Positions 1 to 8,345 of a stretch of 39,497 nucleotides of DNA are shown here, piece after piece. The notes below the pieces were generated by a model. It was not told where the DNA came from, searched no databases, and worked only from the letters and a program-made list of their open reading frames with translations. The stretch is from JAVBPA01 sp031549925 (GTDB lineage Bacteria; Bacillota; Clostridia; Oscillospirales; CAG-272). The stretch covers positions 1-39,497 of the forward strand of contig JAVBPA010000080.1 of the NCBI GenBank assembly GCA_031549925.1, read 5' to 3'. Every line of letters begins with the position of its first letter. Positions within the stretch are counted from its first letter, which is position 1. The translations under genes and the position numbers were made by a program.

Positions 1-784
1 AATGGGAATTGACGGCGCACTGCTTGAAGGACGAGGAGCAAAACAAGTTTCTGAGCTGCGTGGAGGATCTGTTTTTTGCGCATGTCTCAAAGGAGATTTT
101 GTCGGAGCTTTGAAAGAATTTGCGGTCATGGGACTTGATGAGGTTATAGTCGAAGCTTCCGGTTTATGCGATCCCGCAAGCATTAAAACTTTGCTTGACG
201 AAACCGGAGGATATGACTATCTCGGAGCTGTTTGTGTGACTGATGCTGTTAAATTTAATCTTTACGCGGGTGTTTTGGTAGCACTCAGTTCTCAGATAAT
301 GCATAGCAGTTTTGCCGTTATCAATAAAACAGATATCGCATCAAATGAACAAATAGAAAAAACACAGAGGGAAATACTTTTGATAAATCCCTCTGTATCG
401 GTATTTTATTCTGTGAATTGTATTTTTGATTACGCTGCTATGTATAACTGTTTGATAAAAGATAAATTATTAATCCAGCCGGGTGAAAGTTCGGATAAAA
501 CATCGAACCGTAAAACTTCGGTTATTCTTCGTACAGAAAATCTTTATACAGAGAACGAAATTTCCGAAGCTATATATTCACTTGGTAAAGTTGCTCTCAG
601 AATTAAAGGATTCGCTAAAACTAATGAGGGCGGAAGATACTTTTCTTATGACGGAAATTCTGTTAATATAACAGAATGTACAGCACCAGAAGAAACTTAT
701 ATTACGGTAATATCAGCAGAAGGCGTTTCAAAATTGATTTCCGCAATATCGCAGTTAAAAATAAAATTCGATGTATCATTATAG
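1..784 (+). CDS. CobW/P47K-family GTPase, 5' end cut by window edge
   Basis: C-terminal 260 residues of a G3E (CobW/HypB/UreG-like) GTPase. These proteins usually act as metal chaperones or metal-enzyme maturation factors. Visible are the switch-like segment DEVIVEASGLCDP (residues 46-58), the guanine-specificity motif NKTD (108-111), and a CobW C-terminal region with LRIKGFAKT followed by a strand-rich tail. The P-loop is absent because the gene begins left of the window; the Met at base 2 is probably internal, since the text around it matches the middle of the G domain. The family's CxCC metal motif is altered here to VFCAC (residues 24-28, before LKGD), so metal binding may differ. The metal or client cannot be told from the sequence. 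A terminator follows at 866-890. Confidence 0.85.
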   Translation, partial: MGIDGALLEGRGAKQVSELRGGSVFCACLKGDFVGALKEFAVMGLDEVIVEASGLCDPASIKTLLDETGGYDYLGAVCVTDAVKFNLYAGVLVALSSQIMHSSFAVINKTDIASNEQIEKTQREILLINPSVSVFYSVNCIFDYAAMYNCLIKDKLLIQPGESSDKTSNRKTSVILRTENLYTENEISEAIYSLGKVALRIKGFAKTNEGGRYFSYDGNSVNITECTAPEETYITVISAEGVSKLISAISQLKIKFDVSL

Positions 785-800
785 TGAAAGTTTTGCGGCT

Positions 801-816
801 AGTCAACTTGTTGACT
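801..816. repeat. 16-nt near-perfect dyad after the CobW gene
   Basis: AGTCAAC and GTTGACT are separated by only TT, 17 bases after the stop codon. The two-base loop is too tight for a normal terminator hairpin, so this may be a relic or a protein-binding dyad. No function is assigned. Confidence 0.4.
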
Positions 817-865
817 TTGCTTTTCTCAAAAGCGACCGCGTCCCCGTAAACTTTGTTTTCAATTT

Positions 866-890
866 AAACCGGTTTTATACCGGTTTTTTA
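866..890 (+). terminator. Rho-independent terminator after the CobW gene
   Basis: An 8-bp stem (AAACCGGT at 866-873, ACCGGTTT at 879-886) with a 5-nt loop runs into a T tract. It lies between convergent genes. On the minus strand the T run is poor, so it mainly serves the plus-strand gene. Confidence 0.75.
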
Positions 891-912
891 TATTTTCAAA
901 TATAATAATAAA

Positions 913-1701
913 TCACGAATTAAAATTATATTTTGACAAACCGTCCATAAGTCTATTTTTAAATAAAATATAAACCAAAAGAACTGGAATCATAAATAAT
1001 ACGCTTGGAATAAAAATATAATATTCCGATATTTCAAATACTTGCCTTATTATAATTGATAACGGCATTTGTTTAGAATCGGATAAAAACATAATAGGCT
1101 GCTCAATCATTGACCAGCTTTCAGAAAATACTAATATAATAACGGCGACTATTCCGTTTACAGAAAACGGAGCGACTATATTAAATAATATACGAAATGC
1201 ACCTGCGCCGTCTATTTGCGCGGCTTCTATTATTTCTTTATTGAAATGAACCATATATTGCCTTAATAAAAATATTCCGAAAGCTGAAAATATTCCGGGC
1301 AAAATTACTGCTAACGGTGTGTTTAAAATTTTCAACTTTTCTAATGCGATAAAATTTGGAATCAAAGTTATTTGCAATGGAGTCATCATTATCAAAATAA
1401 CTGTCAAAAATAAAACTTTTTTAAATTTGAATTCAAAAAATGAAAAAGCAAACGCTCCCAAACAAGAAATAAAAGTACTGAAAAAGGTTATCGTTACAGA
1501 ATATATAATAGAATTTAATATTCCCCGGTAAAAAACTTCGTTTTCTTGAAAAAAATTTATGTACCTTTCAATAGAAAAATTTAATTTTCCAGATTCCCGT
1601 ACCAAAAACGAATTTATTATTGTAAATAATAACGGATACAGTAAAAACAAAAATATCAATAAAGATATTATCAGTAAAAAGATTTTTTTTATAATAATCA
1701 T
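913..1701 (-). CDS. Sugar ABC transporter permease, MalG/UgpE type
   Basis: Second membrane subunit of a carbohydrate-uptake (CUT1-like) ABC importer. From the chosen start the protein has 262 residues, with a first membrane helix at about 5-28, further hydrophobic segments, and the cytoplasmic EAA loop that docks the ATPase (EAAQIDGAGA, residues 159-168). The frame stays open to a TTG at 1737, which overlaps the upstream permease gene by 20 bp. I prefer the ATG at 1701 because MIIIKKIFLL begins like typical family members, but neither start has a convincing ribosome binding site. It is the last gene of the minus-strand transporter cluster. The substrate cannot be told; a sugar or oligosaccharide is the family default. 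Confidence 0.85.
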   Translation of the reverse strand: MIIIKKIFLLIISLLIFLFLLYPLLFTIINSFLVRESGKLNFSIERYINFFQENEVFYRGILNSIIYSVTITFFSTFISCLGAFAFSFFEFKFKKVLFLTVILIMMTPLQITLIPNFIALEKLKILNTPLAVILPGIFSAFGIFLLRQYMVHFNKEIIEAAQIDGAGAFRILFNIVAPFSVNGIVAVIILVFSESWSMIEQPIMFLSDSKQMPLSIIIRQVFEISEYYIFIPSVLFMIPVLLVYILFKNRLMDGLSKYNFNS

Positions 1702-1717
1702 ATAACATATCAAATAA

Positions 1718-2566
1718 TTACAAATATTTTTTTTCAATCCTTAACATTACCGCTATGAGCAATGAGATAAAAAACATAATAATATAAGCCGCGCAAACCA
1801 CTTTGGTATATTCGAATTTTAACAGATTGTTGTTTATGAAATGTTGGAACATATACAAACTGCTGGGCGGATAAGAACCGACAAGGATATATATTTCACG
1901 GAACAACTTAAAAGAATTGATAACAGATAAAATAATAACGAAATATATTTCCGGATAAATAGAAGGTATTATTATCTTTTTTAAAATAACCGATTCGCCC
2001 GCTCCGTCAGCTCTTGCCGCTTCTACTATTTCCGCAGGTATTGAAATCATCGCAAATACCAAAATTAAAATATTTATTCCGCAATATTTCCATATGTATA
2101 TAATTCCTGCCGCTATAATTACATATCCGCTGTTGAGGATGCTTATTTTATCGAGTCCGGCTAAATTCAATAGATTTGAAATTATACCTCCGTTTTCAAA
2201 TAAGGTTGAAAACGAATATACCAATGCTACCGAAGGCATTAAATATGGAATTATAACAACGTTTTGCAGCACAGAAGCAAATTTTTTGCGTTTTTTTATT
2301 TGTGTGAATATAAAATAAGACAGTAACAATGATATAAAAATAATTAAAGGTACAAATATTGCAATTATTTTAAAAGTATTAGAAACAGCAAGAACAAAAG
2401 CTTTATTATTAACTAAAGCTTTAAAACCTTTCATATAAATAAACTTGCCGGTTATCTGGTCGAAAAAGCAATAATACAAACCGCCTATAAAAGGAATAAA
2501 ATAAAATATTAAAAATCCAATTATAGGCGGAAGAATGAACGGCAAAACTTTTTTGCCTTTAAACAT
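1718..2566 (-). CDS. Sugar ABC transporter permease, MalF/UgpA type
   Basis: First membrane subunit of the carbohydrate ABC importer, 282 residues with about six hydrophobic helices starting at residues 8-30. The EAA loop is clear (EAARADGAGE, residues 182-191, followed by a basic-hydrophobic segment). The ATG at 2566 follows a ggagc ribosome binding site at a good distance. It lies 23 bp downstream of the solute-binding ORF and just upstream of the MalG-type partner, so the three are co-transcribed. No ATP-binding gene is present. In Firmicutes such importers commonly use a shared MsmK-type ATPase encoded elsewhere, which is the likely arrangement here (inference). Confidence 0.88.
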   Translation of the reverse strand: MFKGKKVLPFILPPIIGFLIFYFIPFIGGLYYCFFDQITGKFIYMKGFKALVNNKAFVLAVSNTFKIIAIFVPLIIFISLLLSYFIFTQIKKRKKFASVLQNVVIIPYLMPSVALVYSFSTLFENGGIISNLLNLAGLDKISILNSGYVIIAAGIIYIWKYCGINILILVFAMISIPAEIVEAARADGAGESVILKKIIIPSIYPEIYFVIILSVINSFKLFREIYILVGSYPPSSLYMFQHFINNNLLKFEYTKVVCAAYIIMFFISLLIAVMLRIEKKYL

Positions 2567-2589
2567 AATAATTTTGCTCCGATATTATA

Positions 2590-3951
2590 TTATTCGTTTA
2601 AGTATATCCAAAGTTTATCGTATATAGCTTCCGCGGCTTGATCTATGTTTATTTTATCCATTCGATAATCCATTGATATATATGAAGATTCGAGAGAAGC
2701 CGGATTCGAGAGGTATGTCATAAAATTTAATTTACCCATATATTCTATAAAATCATCAAGCTTATTTTGATTTATTTTATCTTCAACAAAATATACTTTA
2801 GCATTACTTTCTATATTGTTCAAAAGAGCATTGCGAGAAACCGGAAAACCAATTTCATGGCCATTTGAATAATTTGAATATGCTTTTATAAAATCCATAG
2901 CGGCTTTTTTATTTTTGCTATAATCCATTATGGAGGCACCCTTGCTCACATAAAAATGATTTGAACTTATATTAAATTCTGATAATCCGTTTATAATAAC
3001 AAGATCACGGCTGGTATCAGTTAAGATTTCAGTTAACATATCTGAAAATAATTGTGATTCTAAAATAAAGATACCTTTGTCTTTTGGACTTGGTTTTATA
3101 GATCCGTATTTTTCATTATCAAATATTTCTTTTTCATAAGATAAATTATATTTTATTTTTTCAATAACTTTTTCTTTTTCCATATCGCTTTTAATGTCAT
3201 TAATCACGTGCGCATTGGAAATAGAAGAAATTTCCATTGTTAAGTTGATTGCGGGTGGCTGCATAGATTTTTTTAATGCGCCGAAAAGTTTAACATCATT
3301 TGGGATTGATTCGGAGAGAGAAAGTAAATCTTCCCATATCCATGTTTGGGGCAGTTTCGTGTCGATATATTGGTCATACAATTCTTTATCGGCATACAAT
3401 ACTGATATCATTACACTGTATGGGAATATATAAAGTTTTTCATTTGTCTGACATGCTTTTAGTATATTGTTGAAATATAAATTGCTTTCAAGAAGTTTTT
3501 CGTCAATAGAATAAATATCGCTGAAAATTCCGCGGTCGATAAGATTTATATAATCTACAAAATCCAAAAGCAATATATCCCAATCTGCCACTCCGGATAT
3601 TATCTGAGCGTTAAGTTTTTCATTATATGCATTTGTATCAGCCATAATTGATAAATCATCAGAAAATACTTCGAAAATAATTTCAGCATTGTTTTTCTTT
3701 TCGTATTCTTTGACAAATTTTTTTAACGCAGAATCTACTGAATATGTTTTTATTTTCAAAACGGTTTTGTTATCCAGCGATGAGAGGTATTCAGAGTATT
3801 CTTTTTTTGACATTTTATCAAGACGATAAACCGAAACAGGGTTTATTTTATCGCCTGTTCTGGTTTTTACATAAAAATATAGTTCTTCTCCCAAACACAC
3901 TGCTTCACAGTAAACAGTTTCATTTTCAGTACCGTCAATCCAATTATACAT
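2590..3951 (-). CDS. Extracellular solute-binding domain, C-terminal part of a frameshifted lipoprotein
   Basis: About 450 residues. From residue ~62 the text resembles family 1 solute-binding proteins: VLKIKTYSVDSALKKF, then EKLNAQIISGVADWDILLLD, where a lobe-1 region follows a 'neklna...G..pDi' pattern. The end IYDKLWIYLNE is also typical. The first ~60 residues continue the beta-propeller-like text of the ORF upstream. There is no signal peptide and no ribosome binding site before the ATG at 3951, and the ORF overlaps the upstream one by 85 bp in another frame. It is therefore best read as the rest of one protein of about 720 residues, broken near 3945-3955 (see the finding). If the frameshift is a sequencing error, the gene is intact. 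Confidence 0.75.
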   Translation of the reverse strand: MYNWIDGTENETVYCEAVCLGEELYFYVKTRTGDKINPVSVYRLDKMSKKEYSEYLSSLDNKTVLKIKTYSVDSALKKFVKEYEKKNNAEIIFEVFSDDLSIMADTNAYNEKLNAQIISGVADWDILLLDFVDYINLIDRGIFSDIYSIDEKLLESNLYFNNILKACQTNEKLYIFPYSVMISVLYADKELYDQYIDTKLPQTWIWEDLLSLSESIPNDVKLFGALKKSMQPPAINLTMEISSISNAHVINDIKSDMEKEKVIEKIKYNLSYEKEIFDNEKYGSIKPSPKDKGIFILESQLFSDMLTEILTDTSRDLVIINGLSEFNISSNHFYVSKGASIMDYSKNKKAAMDFIKAYSNYSNGHEIGFPVSRNALLNNIESNAKVYFVEDKINQNKLDDFIEYMGKLNFMTYLSNPASLESSYISMDYRMDKINIDQAAEAIYDKLWIYLNE

Positions 3952-4751
3952 ATACCGTAATCTTTTATAACAGTGTAATTTGTTCCGTCTACCGCTTTTA
4001 TTTTAAAATTAGTCATTATATACAAAACATCATTGAAACAATCAATTGATTGTATTGACGGTATGCTTTCTATTTTTTCTTGTTTTAAAATTTCACGTTT
4101 TGATATATCGATTTTTGTTACAATAGGGATGTATGAATTTTCAGTTTCTATATAATTTTCTTCCACGGTATATAGATAATATAAACCGTTTGAAACAGAT
4201 AGACAAGAAAGTCCCGTACAATTTATCGGTATGCTTACGGAAGTTTTGCCGGATTCATCGATAATACGTATACTTTCTGGATAAATAAATATAAATTCAT
4301 TTCCGCATTTATATGTTTTATATATAATACTATCCGGTTCACTGTATTCATCCAGTTCAGTTGATGATATCAAATTTTCTTTTGTGTCATATATATTTAA
4401 AAAATATTTATACTTTTCGTCAACTTTTTTACTTGTAATTGTATAAATGTTTTCACCGTCTCCGAAAAAATAATACAAAGACCCTTCCGAAAGCAGTGTA
4501 TTTAAATTTGATTTCTCATTCATTTCTCTGTCATACAGTTTTATTTCCTGCACTGCACCCGAAAAGCTGTCGTCGTTATAAACACCGGCGAGATAACCGT
4601 TCATTTCCTTTAATACGGCAAGGTTTTCTGTTTCCGTGATTTTATTCAACTTGAAAGTTTCTATTTTATCATCACTATTACCGCAGCTATATAAAAACAC
4701 ACAGAAAAAAAGCAAACAAAATAATAATAAAATATGTATTTTTTTCTTCAT
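3867..4751 (-). CDS. Lipoprotein with beta-propeller-like domain, N-terminal part of the frameshifted solute-binding protein
   Basis: Begins with a lipoprotein signal peptide: basic MKKK, a hydrophobic core, then the lipobox LYSC with the acylated Cys at residue 23. The ATG at 4751 is chosen because it has a ggag site 7 bases upstream and starts the signal peptide directly; the reading frame stays open to 4784. The mature part shows repeated strands of the kind seen in beta-propellers (GDGENIYTITSKK, CGNEFIFIYPES, VSNGLYYLYTVEE, FNDVLYIMTN). The last ~30 residues are out-of-frame text after a probable frameshift, and the true continuation is the ORF ending at 2590. A propeller fused to a solute-binding domain is unusual. 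Its presumed role is substrate capture at the outer face of the membrane for the two permeases downstream. Confidence 0.7.
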   Translation of the reverse strand: MKKKIHILLLFCLLFFCVFLYSCGNSDDKIETFKLNKITETENLAVLKEMNGYLAGVYNDDSFSGAVQEIKLYDREMNEKSNLNTLLSEGSLYYFFGDGENIYTITSKKVDEKYKYFLNIYDTKENLISSTELDEYSEPDSIIYKTYKCGNEFIFIYPESIRIIDESGKTSVSIPINCTGLSCLSVSNGLYYLYTVEENYIETENSYIPIVTKIDISKREILKQEKIESIPSIQSIDCFNDVLYIMTNFKIKAVDGTNYTVIKDYGICIIGLTVLKMKLFTVKQCVWEKNYIFM

Positions 4752-4780
4752 TATTACACTCCAAGCCTTTTTTATAATTT

Positions 4781-4822
4781 GCAACCGTTTATATATGACA
4801 ATTATGAATATAATGCGGTTGC
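4781..4822 (-). promoter_or_regulatory. Inverted repeat in the promoter region of the transporter operon
   Basis: GCAACCG (4781-4787) and CGGTTGC (4816-4822) form a 7-bp dyad separated by 28 AT-rich bases. It starts 30 bp upstream of the lipoprotein start. The position suits an operator pair for a sugar-responsive repressor, but no regulator is encoded nearby and no clear -35/-10 pair is visible. The rest of the gap 4823-5030 is AT-rich and holds nothing else I recognise. Confidence 0.35.
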
Positions 4823-5030
4823 GATTTTTTTGCTATAATTGTTATATAAATATAATAGTTACAACATTAATTATATATAATGATACTACATCTATAAATA
4901 AATGTAAATACTTTTTTCCGAAAAATGTATATGTATCATACTTCACCAATAAAAGGTATGTTTTTTTGACATTATTAAACAATAAATTTAAAATATTTAT
5001 AATATATATTAAATAAATTTTATTAATTGT

Positions 5031-5066
5031 CAAAACAAAAAAGAACCGGAATAAAAACCGGTTCTT
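5031..5066 (-). terminator. Rho-independent terminator downstream of the truncated cotJC copy
   Basis: A perfect 9-bp stem (AAGAACCGG at 5041-5049, CCGGTTCTT at 5058-5066) with an 8-nt loop. Read on the minus strand it is followed by a T-rich run (ttttgttttg). It ends transcription coming from the cotJC fragment and sigma-factor side. Confidence 0.75.
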
Positions 5067-5130
5067 ATATTTAAATAAATAATATATTTACAAAATTAGT
5101 TTGCGTTTTAATTAAACATTTGCGTTTTAA

Positions 5131-5694
5131 CTAAGCATTTGCGTTCTTATCGAACGTTGCGTTTTTATCAAACGTTGCGTTCTTATCAAACGTTGCGTTC
5201 TTATCGAACGCGGGATTATATGCATAAAAATTAGTACATTTGCTCTTGCTTCCGCCTGACATATTATCCTGTGCTATAGAAATAGCTTCTCCGAAACGTT
5301 GGAAGTGAACAATTTCACGTTCGCGCAAAAATCTTATAGCATCGGAAACATCGGGATCATCGCTCAATCGTAAAATATTATCATATGTAACTCTTGCTTT
5401 TTGTTCCGCTGCTAAATCTTCTGTTAAATCGGCGAAAACATCGCCTTTAACAGCTAAAGCGGAAGAAGTGAACGGACTTCCCGAAGCTGCCTGCGGATAA
5501 ATTCCGGTTGTGTGATCCACAAAATACGAATCGAAACCACCTTTTTTTATTTCGTCGGCTGTGAGCGAACGGGTTAATTTATAAAGGATTGTAGATATCA
5601 TTTCCACATGCCCGATTTCTTCTGTACCTATTTGAGTATCTAAATTGCGTATCATTAAATTATGAAAAAAACGGACACATAGATAAAGCCTCAC
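5131..5694 (-). pseudogene. 5'-truncated duplicate of cotJC (spore coat, Mn-catalase family)
   Basis: From IGTEEIGHVE onward the translation is nearly identical to the intact CotJC at 8753-9415, with differences such as TSSALAV for TFSSLAV and a Val to Ala change. The first ~60 residues, including the first Glu metal ligand (Glu35 of the intact copy), are replaced by unrelated text. The open frame begins at a GTG that lies inside the terminator hairpin of the upstream sigma gene, and no ribosome binding site is visible, so expression is doubtful. The remaining ligands are kept (EEIGH, AAEQKAR, EIVHF). The C-terminus has four FDKNA-type hexapeptide repeats against three in the intact copy. The homology continues ~60 bp past the stop codon, showing a segmental duplication. 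Confidence 0.8.
5141..5212 (-). repeat. 18-bp tandem repeat, four copies, in the cotJC fragment
   Basis: Four 18-bp units (consensus gcgttcttatcgaacgtt on the plus strand) encode repeated FDKNAT/N hexapeptides at the C-terminus. Individual units differ by a few bases. The intact copy has three units at 8763-8816. Confidence 0.9.
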
Positions 5695-5716
5695 AAAATT
5701 AAGTAAGGCTTTATCT
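5681..5716 (-). terminator. Hairpin after the ECF sigma gene
   Basis: An 11-bp perfect stem (AGATAAAGCCT at 5681-5691, AGGCTTTATCT at 5706-5716) lies 14 bp beyond the sigma-factor stop. On the minus strand a T6 run follows about 8 bases after the stem, so this is a slightly imperfect terminator. On the plus strand it is followed by tgtttattttt. Confidence 0.6.
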
Positions 5717-5729
5717 TGTTTATTTTTGC

Positions 5730-8324
5730 TTATTTTTCACGTGTTTTCTTGAACTCCTCGTATTCTTGTTCTGTACCCTTGAACACCATTTCCTGTTCCT
5801 CTATCATGAAGAATTCATCGGCAATTCCCGAAACCAAATCGTATTTTTTACGGGCTATGAAATTTGCGGGAAGTGTTACTTCATCGTAAATCCAACGGTT
5901 TCCAACATATATGGGCATATATTCACCATTTGTGGCGCATGATTTATATTCGGTCAGCTCTATTGACGAAGAGAGAGCCTCACCCCAGATGCAGTCGTGC
6001 TTTACTATGCCGACGTTTGGTGCATACCAATATATTTTTGTGCCGCAATGAGAATACCTCAGATTATGCAGATAATATAATCCGTCGTCTTTGCCGCCTT
6101 CCCATTCCAGATTAAAGGTTACTTTTACACAGTTTTCGAATATACCCGATTTAGTCGTGACTGTTCCACCGTCTTCAACTATGAGGAAAACTTCCCCATC
6201 TTTATTCTTTATTTTTTCAGAATATCCGATAACCCATTTATCACTATACAGCGTCCCTGCTAATTCCCGCAAAAATCTGAACGGTTTCAAACCTATACAC
6301 CGTCTTGCCCCATACCACGAACCCCATATAACATACGGACCCATATAGTAAATAATGTTCTCATTGTATATTATACTATCAGTTTCTTTGTTTTTGCTTA
6401 TTACACCGCCGTGAACGCCTGATGGAAGGAAAACCCAATTGTTTTTATAATAATCCGCACATCTTTCAATAAAGTCAAGCGCATTATGCGCATAGATGCT
6501 TGATCTCACCGAAGTATTCTTTTGGTTTGCTAATTTCAGGTTCGTTATCGCAGTGTCGAATTTCCACTCTTCCGGCTTTTCGTTCGGAAGTGCGTTCTGT
6601 GCAAGAACGATATGAGTATCGGAATCGCAGTTATCTTTCGATGACCTGAGTATCTGCATAACCGCCATATAAATATATTTACTTCCATTTTCGGGTTCAT
6701 CCAATACAGAAGTGATTTCATATTCATTAATCTGCTGATACAATTCAGAAAGATTTATGTTTTTATATCTCCATGTATTACCAATTTTGGCAGGCATATA
6801 TCCTTTCCCGCCTTTTATATCATATTCGCAGAGTTCATAAATTTCTTCAGCATAACCGTCTACTTTTACGCGGAATTTTATCAAGCCTACATCTTTAGCA
6901 TACCAAATTTCATATACAGCGGTAGCAGCCCAGTCTTCTTTTGTATTGAGGAAAATATGCAGACAATCTTCGAATGTTCCTGCCAAAACACTTACCGTTT
7001 CATTTTTAGTAACACAGACATCTTCACCAAGAAATTTACCGTTATTAAGATCAAAGAACCAACAGTTATGATTTATACCGCCATTAGAGGCATAATAGTA
7101 GATACCATCGAATTTATTTATTCCGTAAACAGGATAGGAATTTCCAAATCCTGGTTGATTTACAAAATCAAGTTTTTTTCCGTCGTCATATAGCCGATAA
7201 CACTCGCCGGTTACGTTATATCCAGTGATATATTTGTCAGGTTCTGACATTAACAAATCAATAGTTTTAATACAAGCAACTGCATTCGGTTGATAGCTAT
7301 TATCTGGATTTAACTTTTTTATGGATTTTTCAAAGTCGGTTTTTGCTTCTCCAAAACGCTTTAATCTCATGTTGCATGCCCCACGCCAAAACAACATAGC
7401 ACCGACAGCGTTATCGCTGTTTTCCATTTTTTCAAGTTTAGCAATCCCGTCCTCACTATCAATAGCCTTAAGCCAGTTTTCATTATTGTTTTTGTTGGCA
7501 TACTTATCAAAGAATAGATCATAATAAACATCAGCATTTTCACCGAGTTCGGTTTCTTTTTCAATTTTCGATTTATATTCTTTTTTATCTGAATTATTAT
7601 ATGCAGATGCGTATGCTCTGTGTTTTAATTTGGATTCAGGTATAGTATTGATGAATTTTATAAATTCATCTACGATTTTTTCTTTACCATCAATTGAAAA
7701 GTTATTCAAATGATAGTATTTTTCAAGTGTTTTTATTCTTTTCGCAACTTCCGCTTCAAAATCAACATTTTTAATAGTTTCATTCATATTATTCAGCTCC
7801 TTTTTCAATTTTAACCTTGCGTCATATAAACGGCGGCTTACAGTTCCGACAGGGATTTTCAGAAATTCAGCGATTTTATTCTGCGAAAAATCATTAAAAT
7901 AATAAAGTTCGGTGACAGTTTTATGTAATTCCGGAAGATGATGAATAGCTTGCTTTAACAACTCATGGTCGTATTGCTCAATAAAAAATGTTTCCGGCGT
8001 TGCCATTCTTTCGTCAGGAATATATTCGTGCAGTTCGCTCTCATATCGCAAAGCCGAACGTGTCATATAATTATAGCACTTGTTTTTTGCTATTTTAATA
8101 AGCCACGCACCGATTTTGCAAGGCTCTTTCAATGATTTAAGATGTATATATCCATCGACAAAAGTATCCTGCGTCAAATCTTCTGCTGTGTGATAATTTC
8201 TTATCACGGCATAGATTACGTTGAACACAACATTTTTATATCTGTGAACTATATCGCCGTATGCTTCACGATTTCCCGAAAGCACTAATGTCACAATAGC
8301 CTCATCATCATTGTCGTTATACAT
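5730..8324 (-). CDS. ECF-type sigma-70 factor with very long C-terminal extension
   Basis: About 864 residues. The N-terminal ~175 residues are a standard ECF sigma factor: region 2 with AYGDIVHRYKNVVFN and TAEDLTQDTFVDGYI, and region 4 with FSQNKIAEFLKIPVGTVSRRLYDARLKL, a helix-turn-helix for the -35 element. A linker and a TPR-like motif (AMLFWRGACNMRLKRFGEAK, about residues 309-328) follow. After that come two related modules, each with [AS]G-F-[ED]-[DN]-C (448-454; 726-732), a WYA(K/P)(D/N)VG(L/I)(I/V)K strand (475-483; 766-774) and a MP--(I/V)GN-W-Y start (510-519; 803-813). ECF factors normally have ~170-200 residues, so the extension probably senses something or regulates the factor. 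No anti-sigma gene is adjacent. The ATG at 8324 is chosen because agaggaag sits at the right distance; an ATG at 8345 would add 7 residues. Confidence 0.82.
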   Translation of the reverse strand: MYNDNDDEAIVTLVLSGNREAYGDIVHRYKNVVFNVIYAVIRNYHTAEDLTQDTFVDGYIHLKSLKEPCKIGAWLIKIAKNKCYNYMTRSALRYESELHEYIPDERMATPETFFIEQYDHELLKQAIHHLPELHKTVTELYYFNDFSQNKIAEFLKIPVGTVSRRLYDARLKLKKELNNMNETIKNVDFEAEVAKRIKTLEKYYHLNNFSIDGKEKIVDEFIKFINTIPESKLKHRAYASAYNNSDKKEYKSKIEKETELGENADVYYDLFFDKYANKNNNENWLKAIDSEDGIAKLEKMENSDNAVGAMLFWRGACNMRLKRFGEAKTDFEKSIKKLNPDNSYQPNAVACIKTIDLLMSEPDKYITGYNVTGECYRLYDDGKKLDFVNQPGFGNSYPVYGINKFDGIYYYASNGGINHNCWFFDLNNGKFLGEDVCVTKNETVSVLAGTFEDCLHIFLNTKEDWAATAVYEIWYAKDVGLIKFRVKVDGYAEEIYELCEYDIKGGKGYMPAKIGNTWRYKNINLSELYQQINEYEITSVLDEPENGSKYIYMAVMQILRSSKDNCDSDTHIVLAQNALPNEKPEEWKFDTAITNLKLANQKNTSVRSSIYAHNALDFIERCADYYKNNWVFLPSGVHGGVISKNKETDSIIYNENIIYYMGPYVIWGSWYGARRCIGLKPFRFLRELAGTLYSDKWVIGYSEKIKNKDGEVFLIVEDGGTVTTKSGIFENCVKVTFNLEWEGGKDDGLYYLHNLRYSHCGTKIYWYAPNVGIVKHDCIWGEALSSSIELTEYKSCATNGEYMPIYVGNRWIYDEVTLPANFIARKKYDLVSGIADEFFMIEEQEMVFKGTEQEYEEFKKTREK

Positions 8325-8345
8325 AAAACTGTCTTCCTCTCTCAT

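Noticed and set aside
3744..4049. Plus-strand ORF opposite the transporter lipoprotein
   Set aside because: Antisense shadow in AT-rich DNA with no ribosome binding site; the minus-strand frames match known families.
4636..5033. Plus- and minus-strand ORFs in the gap upstream of the transporter operon
   Set aside because: Composition is Ile/Asn/Tyr/Phe-rich as expected from translated AT-rich non-coding DNA, with no homology-like pattern.
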